NCBI GenBank assembly: GCA_036267255.1
Contig: DATAWK010000032.1
Location: 124,001-188,000 of the forward strand
Source: DATAWK01 sp036267255
Lineage (GTDB): Bacteria; Acidobacteriota; Terriglobia; Terriglobales; Acidobacteriaceae
Reading direction: 5' to 3'
Length of the DNA stretch: 64,000 nucleotides
The notes below the pieces were generated by a model that saw nothing but the letters and a program-made list of their open reading frames with translations, did no database searches and was not told where the DNA came from. Positions 63,874-64,000 of the stretch are shown one piece after another. Positions within the stretch are counted from its first letter, which is position 1, and each line of letters opens with the position of its first letter. Position numbers and translations under genes: made by a program.

Positions 63874-64000
63874 ATGAACAATCCCGTACCCAACTATTTG
63901 ACTCCTTATGTCCTCAGCGGAGTTCTCGCAGTCGTAGCCGCAGTAATATTCGGCCTGCACAAAGCGCTCCAACTTGCCGGATGGCCGGCCCAGGCCCGCA
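63874..64000 (+). CDS. Partial membrane protein, unknown (cut by window edge)
   Basis: ATG at 63874 follows GGAGAGGTCACC. The 42 visible residues begin MNNPVPNYLTPYVLSGVLAV and then continue as a hydrophobic helix (about 12-28, ending VIFGLHKALQLAGWP). It is probably the first membrane segment of an inner-membrane protein. The rest is outside the window, so no family can be named. Placement next to the palindrome suggests control by the divergent MarR regulator. Confidence 0.6.
   Translation, partial: MNNPVPNYLTPYVLSGVLAVVAAVIFGLHKALQLAGWPAQAR

Overview
The window looks like chromosomal DNA of an Acidobacteriota member, probably a Terriglobia/Acidobacteriaceae-type soil organism. The basis is moderately high GC, three very large Oar-like TonB-dependent receptors with an N-terminal carboxypeptidase-regulatory-like domain, a sedolisin protease, an 'alginate export' porin, a secretin carrying a C-terminal cohesin domain, and many glycoside hydrolases. 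No phage genes, transposases, integrases, rRNA genes or CRISPR arrays were seen. The taxonomic call is an inference from gene content.

Layout. 1-14 kb is a carbohydrate-uptake region: a partial Rossmann-fold dehydrogenase, a GH63-type glycosidase divergent from a GntR/FCD regulator, two TonB-dependent receptors, a PNPOx-fold flavoprotein and a GH29 alpha-L-fucosidase. 14-21 kb holds ffh, a peroxiredoxin-like gene, an outer-membrane alginate-export-type porin and a convergent S53 protease. 21-26.6 kb is a complete fadE-fadA-fadN beta-oxidation operon whose predicted promoter has a FadR-like palindrome in its spacer. 26.8-30.8 kb carries a translationally coupled pair of M16 peptidases (one active, one lacking the zinc motif), msrB and tRNA-Phe(GAA).

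30.9-42 kb is the most coherent accessory locus: a GH5 hydrolase, a TonB receptor, a GH144/PF10091-type hydrolase (the family of beta-1,2-glucanases), an MFS sugar transporter, a LacI regulator and a Tat-exported Gfo/Idh/MocA oxidoreductase, with inverted repeats in both divergent promoter regions. It could import and degrade a beta-glucan, plausibly a beta-1,2-glucan. 42-44 kb has a GH15 trehalase/glucoamylase-type enzyme.

44-55.4 kb is mostly housekeeping: a metG-tatD-yajQ-polyprenyl synthase cluster, argS with a low-GC internal patch, a small-protein/DUF6338 pair, pstS, pepA and smpB. 55.5-60.1 kb is a type II secretion-like operon: TPR-secretin-cohesin, two coupled pseudopilins and a reduced urocanase-like protein that appears to have lost the catalytic C-terminal part. 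60.1-64 kb contains engB, a PAS-GGDEF diguanylate cyclase, a DHH phosphoesterase and a MarR regulator, which is separated by a perfect 20-bp palindrome from a divergent membrane-protein gene cut by the window edge.

Functions come from reading translated sequence and recalling family motifs. No database search was run.
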